From the NCBI GenBank assembly GCA_046349085.1, contig JAXMDA010000001.1:682001-746000 (forward strand): DNA of 64,000 bases, written 5' to 3'. Of the stretch, positions 51,588-60,214 are shown in pieces (position 1 is the first letter of the stretch; each line of letters starts with the position of its first letter). This DNA is from JAJXWB01 sp046349085. Lineage in GTDB: Bacteria > Pseudomonadota > Alphaproteobacteria > Rhizobiales > Beijerinckiaceae. Under the pieces are notes generated by a model, which was not told the origin of the DNA, ran no database searches, and worked only from the letters and a program-made list of their open reading frames with translations. The translations under genes and the position numbers were made by a program.

Positions 51588-52634
51588 ATGAATGCGCCCG
51601 TGGTTCGCCTGACAAGCCTCGCGCATGGCGGGGGCTGCGGGTGCAAGCTCGCGCCCGCCGTCCTGCGCGAATTGATGGCGGGCCAGCCCGCCGTCAGTCC
51701 CTACGCCAACCTGCTCGTCGGCACGGAAACCGGCGACGATGCGGCCGTCTGGAAACTCGACGACGGAACCTGCATCGTCGCGACCACCGACTTCTTCATG
51801 CCGATGGTCGACGATCCCTTCGACTTCGGGCGGATCGCGGCGACCAACGCCATCTCCGACGTCTACGCCATGGGCGCGACGCCGATCATGGCGCTGGCCA
51901 TCCTCGGGATGCCGGTCGACAAGATCGCGCCCGAGACGGTGCGCAAAATTCTCGAGGGCGGCCGCGCGAGCGCGGCGGAGGCCGGCATTCCGGTCGCCGG
52001 CGGCCATTCGATCGACTGCCCCGAGCCCGTCTACGGGCTTGCCGTCATCGGCGTGTGCAAGCAGGAGAACATCCGTCGCAACAGCGCGGCAAGACCCGGC
52101 GACGCGCTGATCCTCACGAAGGCGCTGGGCGTCGGCGTCTATTCGTCGGCCGTGAAGAAAAACATGGTCGACGGCGACATGTACGCCGAGATGGTCGGCT
52201 CGATGACGACGCTGAACAGGATAGGCGCGTCGCTGGCGAGCGATGCGGACGTGCACGCCATGACCGACGTGACCGGCTTCGGCCTGCTCGGCCATGCGCT
52301 CGAAATGGCGCAGGGGTCCGGCGCGACAGTGACGATCGAGGAGGCGCGGCTGCCGTTCCTGAAGGAAGCGGCAAGCCTCGTGCAGAAGGGCTGCGTCACC
52401 GGCGCCTCGCATCGAAACTGGACGAGCTACGGCGAACATGTCGCGCTGCCCGAGGGTTGCGACGACTGGCGGCGGCATCTGCTGACCGACCCGCAGACGT
52501 CGGGCGGGCTGCTGGTCGCCTGTGCGGCCGAACGCGCGGACGAGATCGCCGCGCGGATCGTGGCGGAGGGCTATCCGTTCGCGCGGGCGATCGGGCGCGT
52601 GAGCCAGGGGCCGGCGCGGGTTGTGATCGTGTGA
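51588..52634 (+). CDS. selD: Selenide, water dikinase
   Basis: 348 residues. The active-site motif GGGCGCK gives Cys17, Cys19 and Lys20, in the same positions as E. coli SelD; here Cys, not Sec, is encoded. The AIRS-like ATP-binding parts are clear (DDAAVWKL, NAISDVYAMGATPIMAL, GGHSIDCPEPVYGL, LTDPQTSGGLLVAC). It makes selenophosphate for SelA. The ATG follows CAAGGAGAG. It is divergent from the rest of the Sec machinery, across fdoG. Confidence 0.95.
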   Translation: MNAPVVRLTSLAHGGGCGCKLAPAVLRELMAGQPAVSPYANLLVGTETGDDAAVWKLDDGTCIVATTDFFMPMVDDPFDFGRIAATNAISDVYAMGATPIMALAILGMPVDKIAPETVRKILEGGRASAAEAGIPVAGGHSIDCPEPVYGLAVIGVCKQENIRRNSAARPGDALILTKALGVGVYSSAVKKNMVDGDMYAEMVGSMTTLNRIGASLASDADVHAMTDVTGFGLLGHALEMAQGSGATVTIEEARLPFLKEAASLVQKGCVTGASHRNWTSYGEHVALPEGCDDWRRHLLTDPQTSGGLLVACAAERADEIAARIVAEGYPFARAIGRVSQGPARVVIV

Positions 52635-52690
52635 TTCAGCAAAAATCCTCGTCCTGAGCGCCTGACTCGAAATGCGTCGCAATCCCGAAT

Positions 52691-52867
52691 CCCTCATGCT
52701 GAGGAGCGGGCGTAGCCCGCGTCTCGAAGCATGATCCAGAGTCTCGGGTCTCGGCCACCCTTCGAGACGCGCCTTGCAGGCGCTCCTCAGGGTGAAGGCT
52801 AGAGTTATCCGTCAGAGGCCCCATGCTTCGAGACGCGATGCTGCGCGTCGCTCCTCAGCGTGAAGGT
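52691..52867. repeat. Cluster of three REP-like palindromes
   Basis: Three related units of about 44 bp (52691-52734, 52755-52798, 52821-52867) share GAGGAGCG/CGTCTCGAAG arms around a variable core. The first is in one orientation and the other two in the reverse. It fills the gap between convergent selD and the acyl-CoA dehydrogenase gene and could stop transcription or act as a dispersed repeat family. Confidence 0.7.
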
Positions 52868-52873
52868 TGTCGT

Positions 52874-54031
52874 TCAAAACGACCGCGGCAATCCCAGCAC
52901 ATGCTCCGCGACAAAGCTCAGGATGAGGTTCGTCGAGATCGGCGCGACCTGATAGAGGCGCGTCTCGCGGAACTTGCGTTCGACGTCGTATTCGCAGGCG
53001 AAACCGAAGCCGCCGTGGAACTGGATGCAGGCGTTGGCCGCCTCCCATGACGCCTTCGCCGCGAGATATTTCGACATGTTGGCCTGCGCGCCGCAGGGCT
53101 CGCCCGCGTCATAGAGGCGGCAGGCCTCGAAGCGCATGAGATTGGCCGCCTCCACCTCGATGTAGCTTTCCGCGATCGGAAATTGCACGCCCTGGTTCTG
53201 GCCGATCGGGCGGCCGAAAACGACGCGCTCCTTGGAATAGGCGGAGACCTTGTCGACAAACCAGTAGCCGTCGCCGATGCATTCGGCCGCGATCAGGATG
53301 CGTTCGGCGTTCAGGCCGGTGAGGATATACTTGAAGCCCTGCCCTTCCTCGCCGATCAGGTTCTCTTCCGGTATCTCGAGATTGTCGAAGAACAGCTCGT
53401 TGGTCTCGTGATTGACCATGTTGAGGATCGGTCTGACGGTAAGGCCCTTCTTCACCGCCTCCTTGATGTCGACGATGAAGATCGACATGCCGTCCGACTT
53501 CTTCTTCACCTGGTCGAGCGGCGTGGTGCGCGCGAGCAGGATCATGAAGTCCGAGTGCTGGATGCGGGAGATCCAGACCTTCTGGCCATTGATGACGTAG
53601 CGGTCGCCCTTCTTCACCGCCGTCGTCTTGATGCGCGTCGTGTCCGTGCCGGTCGTCGGCTCCGTCACGCCCATCGACTGCAGGCGGATTTCGCCGCTGG
53701 CGATGCGCGGCAGGTATTTCTGGCGCTGCGCTTCCGAACCGTGCCGGATCAGCGTGTTCATGTTGTACATCTGGCCGTGGCAGGCGCCGGAATTGCCGCC
53801 GGAGCGGTTGATCTCCTCCATAATGACGGAGGCTTCCGTCAGCCCCAGGCCCGAGCCGCCGTATTGTTCGGGAATGAGCGCGGCCATCCAGCCGGCCTTG
53901 GTCAGCGCGTCGACGAATTCTTCCGGATAGCCGCGCGCCTCGTCGACCTTGCGATGATATTCGGCGGGAAACTCGGCGCAGAGCGAGCGCACGGCGTCGC
54001 GGATTTCGTGATAATTGTTCGAGACGCTCAT
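52874..54031 (-). CDS. Acyl-CoA dehydrogenase
   Basis: 385 residues of the acyl-CoA dehydrogenase fold: FAD and substrate parts LIPEQYGGSGLGLTEASVI, QSMGVTEPTTGTDTTRI, GQKVWISRIQHSDFMIL, and the helical C-terminal part (about 235-385) with FHGGFGFACEYDVERKFRETRL. The usual C-terminal YEGT-type Glu is replaced by YQVAPIST. The catalytic base is more likely the Glu in GLNAERI, as in isovaleryl-CoA dehydrogenase. The start at 54031 (MSVSNN) is preferred to the longer reading. The substrate is unknown; a branched or short acyl-CoA is possible. Confidence 0.9.
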   Translation of the reverse strand: MSVSNNYHEIRDAVRSLCAEFPAEYHRKVDEARGYPEEFVDALTKAGWMAALIPEQYGGSGLGLTEASVIMEEINRSGGNSGACHGQMYNMNTLIRHGSEAQRQKYLPRIASGEIRLQSMGVTEPTTGTDTTRIKTTAVKKGDRYVINGQKVWISRIQHSDFMILLARTTPLDQVKKKSDGMSIFIVDIKEAVKKGLTVRPILNMVNHETNELFFDNLEIPEENLIGEEGQGFKYILTGLNAERILIAAECIGDGYWFVDKVSAYSKERVVFGRPIGQNQGVQFPIAESYIEVEAANLMRFEACRLYDAGEPCGAQANMSKYLAAKASWEAANACIQFHGGFGFACEYDVERKFRETRLYQVAPISTNLILSFVAEHVLGLPRSF

Positions 54032-54142
54032 CGTGCTGTCCGCCCTCGGTCTGGTCCTGGCTGCCGGCAAACTAGCGAAGGCGCGCGCGTTTAGAAACGC
54101 CTGCGCGTCGCAATTCCCGCCGGGCCGCCATGCGGCGCGCGC

Positions 54143-54736
54143 TTAATTGGGCGCAAAACCCAGCGCGGCGCGAAAACGGTTCTTGAGATGGACGCCGTCG
54201 CGCGGCGGCAAGACGCGGGGCGAATTCTCCGGCTTGATCCTGACTACCGCGAGACCCGCTCCCCCGCGCGCCGCCATTCGTTCGCGCAGGCGATCCACGC
54301 CCGTCAGGTCGGCGACGGCCAGCGTCCAGGCGAAGCCGAGGCTCGCCGCGACCTTGTCGATCTCGACGCCGAGGCCGGTATGGCTCGCCTGCATTCCGGT
54401 CTCGCCGAACCGGCCGTTGTCCAGCACGACGACGGTCAGATTCCCCGGCTTCTGCACGGCGATGGTGGCGAGCGCCCCCAACCCCATCATCGCCTCGCCG
54501 TCGCCTGTGACGACGAGCACGGTCTTGTCGCGCTGCGCCTTGGCCAAACCCAGTCCAACCATCGCCGCGCCGCCCATCGCGCCCCACAGATAGAAGTTGC
54601 GGTCGTCGTCGCCGGCCGCCATCACATCGTATGTGGGCGAACCGAGGCCCGTAACGACCAACAGGTCGCGGCCCCTTCCGGCGAGAAGGCGCGCGACGAC
54701 CTCCCTGCGGTCGAGCGCGCTCAAGACTTCACCCAT
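54143..54736 (-). CDS. TPP-dependent decarboxylase, beta (cofactor-binding) subunit; sulfopyruvate/phosphonopyruvate type
   Basis: 197 residues. The TPP-binding motif is GDGEAMMGLGALATIA with Asn further on (VVVLDNGRFGETG), the GDG(x)N pattern. The region WGAMGGAAMVGLGLAKA fits the C-terminal half of a benzoylformate/sulfopyruvate decarboxylase. Start at the ATG at 54736, overlapping the upstream subunit gene by 16 nt. As in sulfopyruvate decarboxylase ComDE, the two halves are separate genes; whether the substrate is sulfopyruvate, phosphonopyruvate or another 2-oxo acid cannot be told from the sequence. Confidence 0.78.
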   Translation of the reverse strand: MGEVLSALDRREVVARLLAGRGRDLLVVTGLGSPTYDVMAAGDDDRNFYLWGAMGGAAMVGLGLAKAQRDKTVLVVTGDGEAMMGLGALATIAVQKPGNLTVVVLDNGRFGETGMQASHTGLGVEIDKVAASLGFAWTLAVADLTGVDRLRERMAARGGAGLAVVRIKPENSPRVLPPRDGVHLKNRFRAALGFAPN

Positions 54737-55263
54737 TGCTTTTCGCCGATCAGGCGCTGGCCGAGCAGCACGGCGCAGGCGCAATCGTCGTTGAAGGCCA
54801 TGGAGGCCGCGCCGTGCAGCAGCGGCTCGACGTCCTCCGCCCTGTCGGCGCGCCAGGTGAGGACGCCCATCAGGTTCAGCGCCTTCTCGGTCGCCTGCCC
54901 CATCGGGTTTTGCCAGGGGTTGAACTCGGCCCAGTCGCCGCGCATCGTCACGATCATCAGGAGCGGAAAGCGCCCAGCCGCCGGCAGGGCCAGCATGTTG
55001 ATGCAATTGCCGACGCCCGAGGACTGCATGAGCAGCGCGCCGCGCTCGCCGCCGAGCCAGGCGCCGGCGAGGTAGGCGACGCCTTCCTCTTCCGTCGTCA
55101 GGACGACGGAGTTCATTGCGGGATCGGCGACCGCCATCTCGATCGCCGCGGCGTGGCCGGCGTCGGGGACATAGGCGACGTGCCTGACGTCGTGGCGCTT
55201 GAGCGCCCTGAAGACATCCGCGCGCCAGCCGGACGGCTGAACGGTCTCAGGCTCCTTCGCCAT
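54721..55263 (-). CDS. TPP-dependent decarboxylase, alpha (PYR) subunit; sulfopyruvate/phosphonopyruvate type
   Basis: 180 residues matching the N-terminal pyrimidine-binding half of the same enzyme: RHVAYVPDAGHAAAIEM, VVLTTEEEGVAYLAGAW (with the activating Glu in TEEEG) and LLMQSSGVGNCINML. The Cys-rich end (NDDCACAVLLGQRL) precedes the overlap with the beta subunit gene. Two-subunit enzymes of this type occur in methanogens and some bacteria. It is transcribed away from the TRAP-type gene on the right. Confidence 0.8.
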   Translation of the reverse strand: MAKEPETVQPSGWRADVFRALKRHDVRHVAYVPDAGHAAAIEMAVADPAMNSVVLTTEEEGVAYLAGAWLGGERGALLMQSSGVGNCINMLALPAAGRFPLLMIVTMRGDWAEFNPWQNPMGQATEKALNLMGVLTWRADRAEDVEPLLHGAASMAFNDDCACAVLLGQRLIGEKQWVKS

Positions 55264-55434
55264 CTAATGCTCCGTGCCCGCTTCCGCGCCTGCCCGCGAA
55301 CGAATTTTCGCCGATGCGGGCAGCGACATCAAGGCGGGGGCCTGATCGCGCCACCGCTCCGCACCGCGGAATGCAGTTGATAATTGTCCGACGCTTCCTC
55401 ACTATGCGTCTGCCGACAGGGGGTTGCAGGCGAC

Positions 55435-56421
55435 ATGGGCAAGCCGCTCAAGATGCTCGCGTTCTGGAGCGTGGCGATCGCCGCCTCGCTGTGCTGTCTT
55501 GCGGCGGCGGAGGCGCGGGACTTCCGGGCGGCCGATACGCAGACCGCCGACTATCCCACCGTGCAGGCGGTCGAATATATGAGCCGCATCGTCGCCGACC
55601 GCACGCAGGGACGCTACCGCATTGTCGTGTTCCATTCGCGCCAGCTCGGCGAGGAGAAGGAAACAATCGAGCAGACGCGCGTCGGCGCGATCGATCTCAA
55701 TCGCATCAACGCGGCGCCGCTCTCCGCGCTGACGCCCGAAATCGAGACGCTTGGCCTGCCGTTCCTGTTCAGGTCCAACGAGCACATGTGGTCCGTCCTG
55801 CACGGCGAAATCGGAGAGGAGATTCTCGCCTCGCTGTACCCGCACGGCCTGGTCGGCCTTACCTTCTACGAGTCGGGCGCGCGCTCGATCTACAACAGCG
55901 TGCGGCCGATCCGAAAGCCGGAGGACGCCAAGGGCCTGCGCATTCGCGTGCAGCAATCGGACCTTCAGAAAGCCATGATCAAGGCCATCGGCGCCGAGCC
56001 GATCGCGTTGGCCTACGGCCAGGTGATGACGGGGTTGTCGACCGGCATCATCGACGGCGCGGAAAACAACTGGCCCTCCTACGTCACGACCAACCATTAC
56101 AAGGTCGCCCGTTACTACACGCTGACCGAACATACGATGATCCCGGAAGTGCTGGTCATGTCGCGCAAGGCATGGGACGCGCTGACCCCGGACGACCAGA
56201 AGGTGTTTCGGGAAGCGGCGCGCGAGTCCAGCAACTACATGAACCTGCAATGGCGCGCCTGGGAGGAGCGGGCGCGCGAAGAGGCGCGGTCGGCGGGCAA
56301 CAGCATCATCGAGGACGTGGACCGCCGTCCTTTCGAGGCGGCGATGAAGCCCATCTACGACGAGGCGATGCGCGACGCGCGCGTGCGCGAGATCGTCGAG
56401 AAAATCCGCGCGGCCAAATGA
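55435..56421 (+). CDS. TRAP-type C4-dicarboxylate solute-binding protein (DctP-like)
   Basis: 328 residues. A signal peptide (about 1-28, ending AAAEA) is followed by the DctP fold (RDFRAADTQTADYPTVQAVEYM, IETLGLPFLFRSNEHMW, GLRIRVQQSDLQKAMIKAIGAEPIALAYGQV, and ENNWPSYVTTNHY). The Arg-bearing segment that binds the carboxylate is IRVQQSD. No dctQ or dctM gene is next to it; instead it overlaps a kinase gene by ATGA. It probably acts as a ligand sensor for the following relay, like the binding proteins of some periplasm-sensing kinases. The start at 55435 gives the clean signal peptide. Confidence 0.85.
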   Translation: MGKPLKMLAFWSVAIAASLCCLAAAEARDFRAADTQTADYPTVQAVEYMSRIVADRTQGRYRIVVFHSRQLGEEKETIEQTRVGAIDLNRINAAPLSALTPEIETLGLPFLFRSNEHMWSVLHGEIGEEILASLYPHGLVGLTFYESGARSIYNSVRPIRKPEDAKGLRIRVQQSDLQKAMIKAIGAEPIALAYGQVMTGLSTGIIDGAENNWPSYVTTNHYKVARYYTLTEHTMIPEVLVMSRKAWDALTPDDQKVFREAARESSNYMNLQWRAWEERAREEARSAGNSIIEDVDRRPFEAAMKPIYDEAMRDARVREIVEKIRAAK

Positions 56422-58466
56422 CGAGCGCCCCGGAGCCGGTCGGCCAATCCGCTGAAGGCGCGGCGTCGAGCGGCCTTACCTATCTGGTCGAGAGCGTCGT
56501 GCGGCGCTTTCGCATCCGCACGCGCATTTTTCTCGTCGCCGCGGTCAACATCGCCGTCATCGTCGTTCTCGCCATCCTGCTGTGGATCAGCTCGAAGCTG
56601 CTCAACGACACCTGGACCGAATTGCAGGCCGTGCGCAGCTCGGAGCGCCTCGTCGCCACGATCGAATCCGAGGCGAGCCGCGTCCAGTCCCTTATCCATC
56701 GCTATTTCATCCAACCGACGCCGGAAGTTCTCGCCGAAGTCGAGGCCCGGTGGAGCTCGATCACCGGCACTCTGTTCGAACGCGCAGCGACCGACCCGGC
56801 CCTGGCTTCGGAAGCCCACACGCTGCGGGACATCACCAATCGCCTCGTTTCCGGCTTCGACCAGTTGCGCGCCGCGCGCACGGAAATCGCCACGCTCTAC
56901 GAGGAGCAGATATTGAAGCCCTCGCGCGAGATGAGCGGCCTCTATGCGATTCTGGAAAGCACGATCGCCGACCGCACCGCGCTGATCGCGCCCCCGCTCA
57001 GCAAATCGCGCGAGGCCTTTGCGACCACATCGGTTGCGATCAACTCCTACTATCTTTCGACTTCTTCGACGCCCGCCGACGAAGCCCTGAGCAATCTCGA
57101 CACGATCATCAATACGATTCCCGTCATGCTGGACCTGTCGAACGGCGACATTCAGCGCGCCGCGCTCCAGCGGCTGCAGACGCGCGCCCGGCAGCTCAAG
57201 GAGGGCCTGCAGAAGCTGACCGCCGAATTCAAGGAGCAGAACAGGCTGCTGCAAAATGTCGTCGACAAGAGCCAGGCGCAGATGTCGGAATTGGCGACGG
57301 CGCTGTCCGACAACATGCGGCGGCGCGAGACCCGGGTCCAGGGACAGCTCGATCGCGCCCTGAACGCCGTCTTTCTCGTCATCGCCATCGTGACCCTCGT
57401 GTCGCTCGCGGTCATCGGATTTTTCGGCGCGGTGTTTGCGCGCTCGGTCAGCCTTCCGCTGCAATCGCTGATGCAATCCATGAACCGGATCGCCGCGGGG
57501 CGGCTCGACACGCGCGTCGGCGGAACGGAGGCGCGCGACGAAATCGGCGGCATGGCGCGGGCGCTGGAAATCTTCCGCGAGAACGCCATCGCCAAACTGC
57601 AGGCCGAGGCGGATCTCATCGCCTCCAAGCGGCGGACGGAAGTCGCCTACGAGGAGTTGCGCGAAACCCAGAACAGCCTGATCGAGGCGGAAAAACTGGC
57701 TGCGCTCGGCGGTCTGGTCGCAGGCGTCGCGCACGAGGTCAACAATCCCGTCGGCATCAGCGTGACCGTCGCCTCGACGCTGGCGCGGCGCTGCGAAGCC
57801 TTCAGCGAAGAATTGAAACGGGGGGAACTCCGGCGCTCGCGCCTCAACGAATTCATCGACGGCAACCGGGAGGCCGCAAATATGCTGCTCTCCAACCTGC
57901 ACCGCGCAGCCGAACTGATCCAATCCTTCAAGCAGGTCGCCGTCGACCGAAGCCACGCCGAACGGCGAATATTCAACATGCGCACGCTGACCGACCAGAT
58001 CATGCTTTCGCTGCGGCCGACGCTGAGCAAGCGCAATATTGCGCTTCGGATCGAATGCCCCGAGCATGTCGAGATGAACAGTTATCCCGGCTCCTGGGGT
58101 CAGGTCCTGACCAACCTCACGCTCAACGCGGTCACCCACGCATTTACGCCCGACGTGGACGGCGCGATCGACATCAGGGTCACGAAACCGGACGCCGAAC
58201 ATGTCGAGATTTCCTTCGTCGACAATGGCCAGGGAATGACGGACGACGTGAAGCGGCGCGCCTTCGATCCTTTCTTCACGACCGCGCGCGGACGCGGCGG
58301 GACGGGACTCGGTCTGCATATCGTGCACAATATCGTGACCAACCAGCTCGGCGGCCGCATCGCCATCAGTTCCGAGCCCGGGCGCGGTGTGCGATTCCGC
58401 ATGGTCTTGCCGACGAACGCGCCGCAGTTTGCCGCCCAGGAAAAGCCACTCGAAGCAAAAGCATGA
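56418..58466 (+). CDS. Sensor histidine kinase with large periplasmic domain
   Basis: 682 residues. Membrane helices lie at about 37-60 and 316-340; the segment between them (about 60-315) is periplasmic and largely helical, probably the docking site for the DctP-like protein. A HAMP domain (about 341-395), coiled coil, and HisKA box with His439 (VAGVAHEVNNPVG) follow. The ATPase domain shows NLTLNAVTHAF, DNGQGM and GRGGTGLGLHIV. The gene overlaps dctP (ATGA) and the next gene (ATGA). Confidence 0.9.
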   Translation: MTSAPEPVGQSAEGAASSGLTYLVESVVRRFRIRTRIFLVAAVNIAVIVVLAILLWISSKLLNDTWTELQAVRSSERLVATIESEASRVQSLIHRYFIQPTPEVLAEVEARWSSITGTLFERAATDPALASEAHTLRDITNRLVSGFDQLRAARTEIATLYEEQILKPSREMSGLYAILESTIADRTALIAPPLSKSREAFATTSVAINSYYLSTSSTPADEALSNLDTIINTIPVMLDLSNGDIQRAALQRLQTRARQLKEGLQKLTAEFKEQNRLLQNVVDKSQAQMSELATALSDNMRRRETRVQGQLDRALNAVFLVIAIVTLVSLAVIGFFGAVFARSVSLPLQSLMQSMNRIAAGRLDTRVGGTEARDEIGGMARALEIFRENAIAKLQAEADLIASKRRTEVAYEELRETQNSLIEAEKLAALGGLVAGVAHEVNNPVGISVTVASTLARRCEAFSEELKRGELRRSRLNEFIDGNREAANMLLSNLHRAAELIQSFKQVAVDRSHAERRIFNMRTLTDQIMLSLRPTLSKRNIALRIECPEHVEMNSYPGSWGQVLTNLTLNAVTHAFTPDVDGAIDIRVTKPDAEHVEISFVDNGQGMTDDVKRRAFDPFFTTARGRGGTGLGLHIVHNIVTNQLGGRIAISSEPGRGVRFRMVLPTNAPQFAAQEKPLEAKA

Positions 58467-60214
58467 GCGACGACGACCTCATCCGCCTCGTCGAAGACGA
58501 CGCAACGCCGCCCTCGCGCCCTGAAGCCAAGGCGTGGAAAGTCGCGATCATCGACGACGATCCGGCAGTCCATGACGGCACACGGTTCGCCCTCTACGAC
58601 TATTCGCTCAATGGCGACGGAATCGAACTCCTGTCGGCCTATTCCGCGGCCGAAGGACGGCGCCTGCTCGCCGCCACGCCCGACATAGCGGTCGTGTTGC
58701 TCGACGTGGTGATGGAGACCGATCAGGCCGGGCTCGAACTCGTCGACTACATCCGCCGCGAACTACGCAACGAGGCGGTGCGCATCATTCTTCGCACAGG
58801 CGAGCCGGGCCAGGCGCCTGAGCGGCAGGTGATCGTCGACTACGATATCAACGACTACAAGGCGAAGACGGAGCTGACCGCCGACAAGCTGTTCACCTCG
58901 CTGACAGCCGCGCTGCGCAGCCACATGCAGTTACGCACGATGATCGAGACCCGTCGCGGACTTGAAATCATCATCGAGGCGACGCCTACCCTGTTCGATT
59001 TTCGCTCGATGCAGCGCCTCGCCGAGGGGGTTCTGACGCAGGTCGCCTCGCTGCTGGCGGTCGACTGCGCCGGCATACTCATCCTGCGCGAGCTCGGCGC
59101 GGGCGGCAGAAGATTTGCCGTTCTGGCGGGATCAGGCTGTTACCGGGAATGCGTCGGCGCCGACAATCTCGAGGGCCTCGACCGCGACCTGCTCGATCTC
59201 GTTGACCATGCCTTCTCGACGCGGCGCACCGAATTCAGGGATCGACGCACCGTTCTGTACATATCCACGCATAGCAGCGCCGAAGTCGTGGTTTTTCTCG
59301 ACGCCGGCAAGCGCCTGACCGATACCGATCGCGCGCTGATCGAGGTCTTTTCGAGCCGCTTGTCAATCGCCTTCGACAATGTCGTTCTCTATTCGCAGCT
59401 CCAGCAGGCCAATGTCGATCTCGAGCGGCGCGTCGAGGAGCGGACCGCTGAATTGCTCGCCGCCAATCGCCGGCTCGAGGCGCAGTGGCGGCGCGTGCGC
59501 CAGGTCAACGATTTTCAGAGCGAGGTTCTGGGCAAGGTTGCGCACGACCTGAAAAATCCGCTCAACGTGATTCTCGGGCGCTCGGAAATCCTGGAGGAAA
59601 TATTCTCGAGGAATGCGGAAAGCGCTCAGGTCGCAACGCCGCAATTGCGGCATATCCGCGCCTCGGCCTTGCGCCTGACTTCAATGATCGACGAACTCAT
59701 CACAGATGCGATGAACGACGCGCTCGACATTTCCGTGCGAAACGAGGTTGTCGACCTGGGCGCGATCGTGCGCGACGTCGTGGAGGCGAACCGGCCGCTG
59801 GCCGAGCGCAAGGACCAGCGGATCGAACTCGCCACATCCGGAATGCTGGCGACCCAGTGCGATCCCGAACGCATTCGCGAGGCGGTCGACAATCTCGTGA
59901 GCAACGCGATCAAGTACTCTCAGATCGGCGGCTCGATCGGCGTGGAGGTCTTCTCTGCCGGCGACAGCAATATCGTCAAGGTCACGGACGCCGGACCGGG
60001 CTTTATGCCGGAGGACATGACGCGGCTGTTCGGCCGCTTCCAGCGCCTGTCGGCCAAGCCCACGGGCGGCGAGACGTCGACGGGTCTCGGGCTGTCGATC
60101 GTGAAGAGGATTATCGATCTCCATGACGGGTCGATCGCGGTCACGCAGGGCGAGACGGGCGGCGCGTCCATCTCGATCGGGCTCAAGTCCGCGCAGCATG
60201 GAATGAGGGCATGA
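58463..60214 (+). CDS. Receiver - DUF3369 - histidine kinase protein
   Basis: 583 residues. The N-terminal receiver (about 25-150) has the phospho-acceptor Asp81 (VVLLDVVMETD). A DUF3369/GAF-like middle domain (about 160-320) and a coiled coil follow, then a kinase core with HisKA His361 (VAHDLKNPLN), NLVSNAIKYSQIGG, DAGPGFMPE and TGLGLSIVKR. It can thus both receive a phosphate from the preceding kinase and autophosphorylate. It overlaps both neighbours by ATGA; the start at 58463 is set by this overlap. Confidence 0.88.
   Translation: MSDDDLIRLVEDDATPPSRPEAKAWKVAIIDDDPAVHDGTRFALYDYSLNGDGIELLSAYSAAEGRRLLAATPDIAVVLLDVVMETDQAGLELVDYIRRELRNEAVRIILRTGEPGQAPERQVIVDYDINDYKAKTELTADKLFTSLTAALRSHMQLRTMIETRRGLEIIIEATPTLFDFRSMQRLAEGVLTQVASLLAVDCAGILILRELGAGGRRFAVLAGSGCYRECVGADNLEGLDRDLLDLVDHAFSTRRTEFRDRRTVLYISTHSSAEVVVFLDAGKRLTDTDRALIEVFSSRLSIAFDNVVLYSQLQQANVDLERRVEERTAELLAANRRLEAQWRRVRQVNDFQSEVLGKVAHDLKNPLNVILGRSEILEEIFSRNAESAQVATPQLRHIRASALRLTSMIDELITDAMNDALDISVRNEVVDLGAIVRDVVEANRPLAERKDQRIELATSGMLATQCDPERIREAVDNLVSNAIKYSQIGGSIGVEVFSAGDSNIVKVTDAGPGFMPEDMTRLFGRFQRLSAKPTGGETSTGLGLSIVKRIIDLHDGSIAVTQGETGGASISIGLKSAQHGMRA

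Noticed and set aside
55435..56421. A full TRAP transporter operon
   Set aside because: No DctQ or DctM genes are present; the binding protein is followed by signalling genes.
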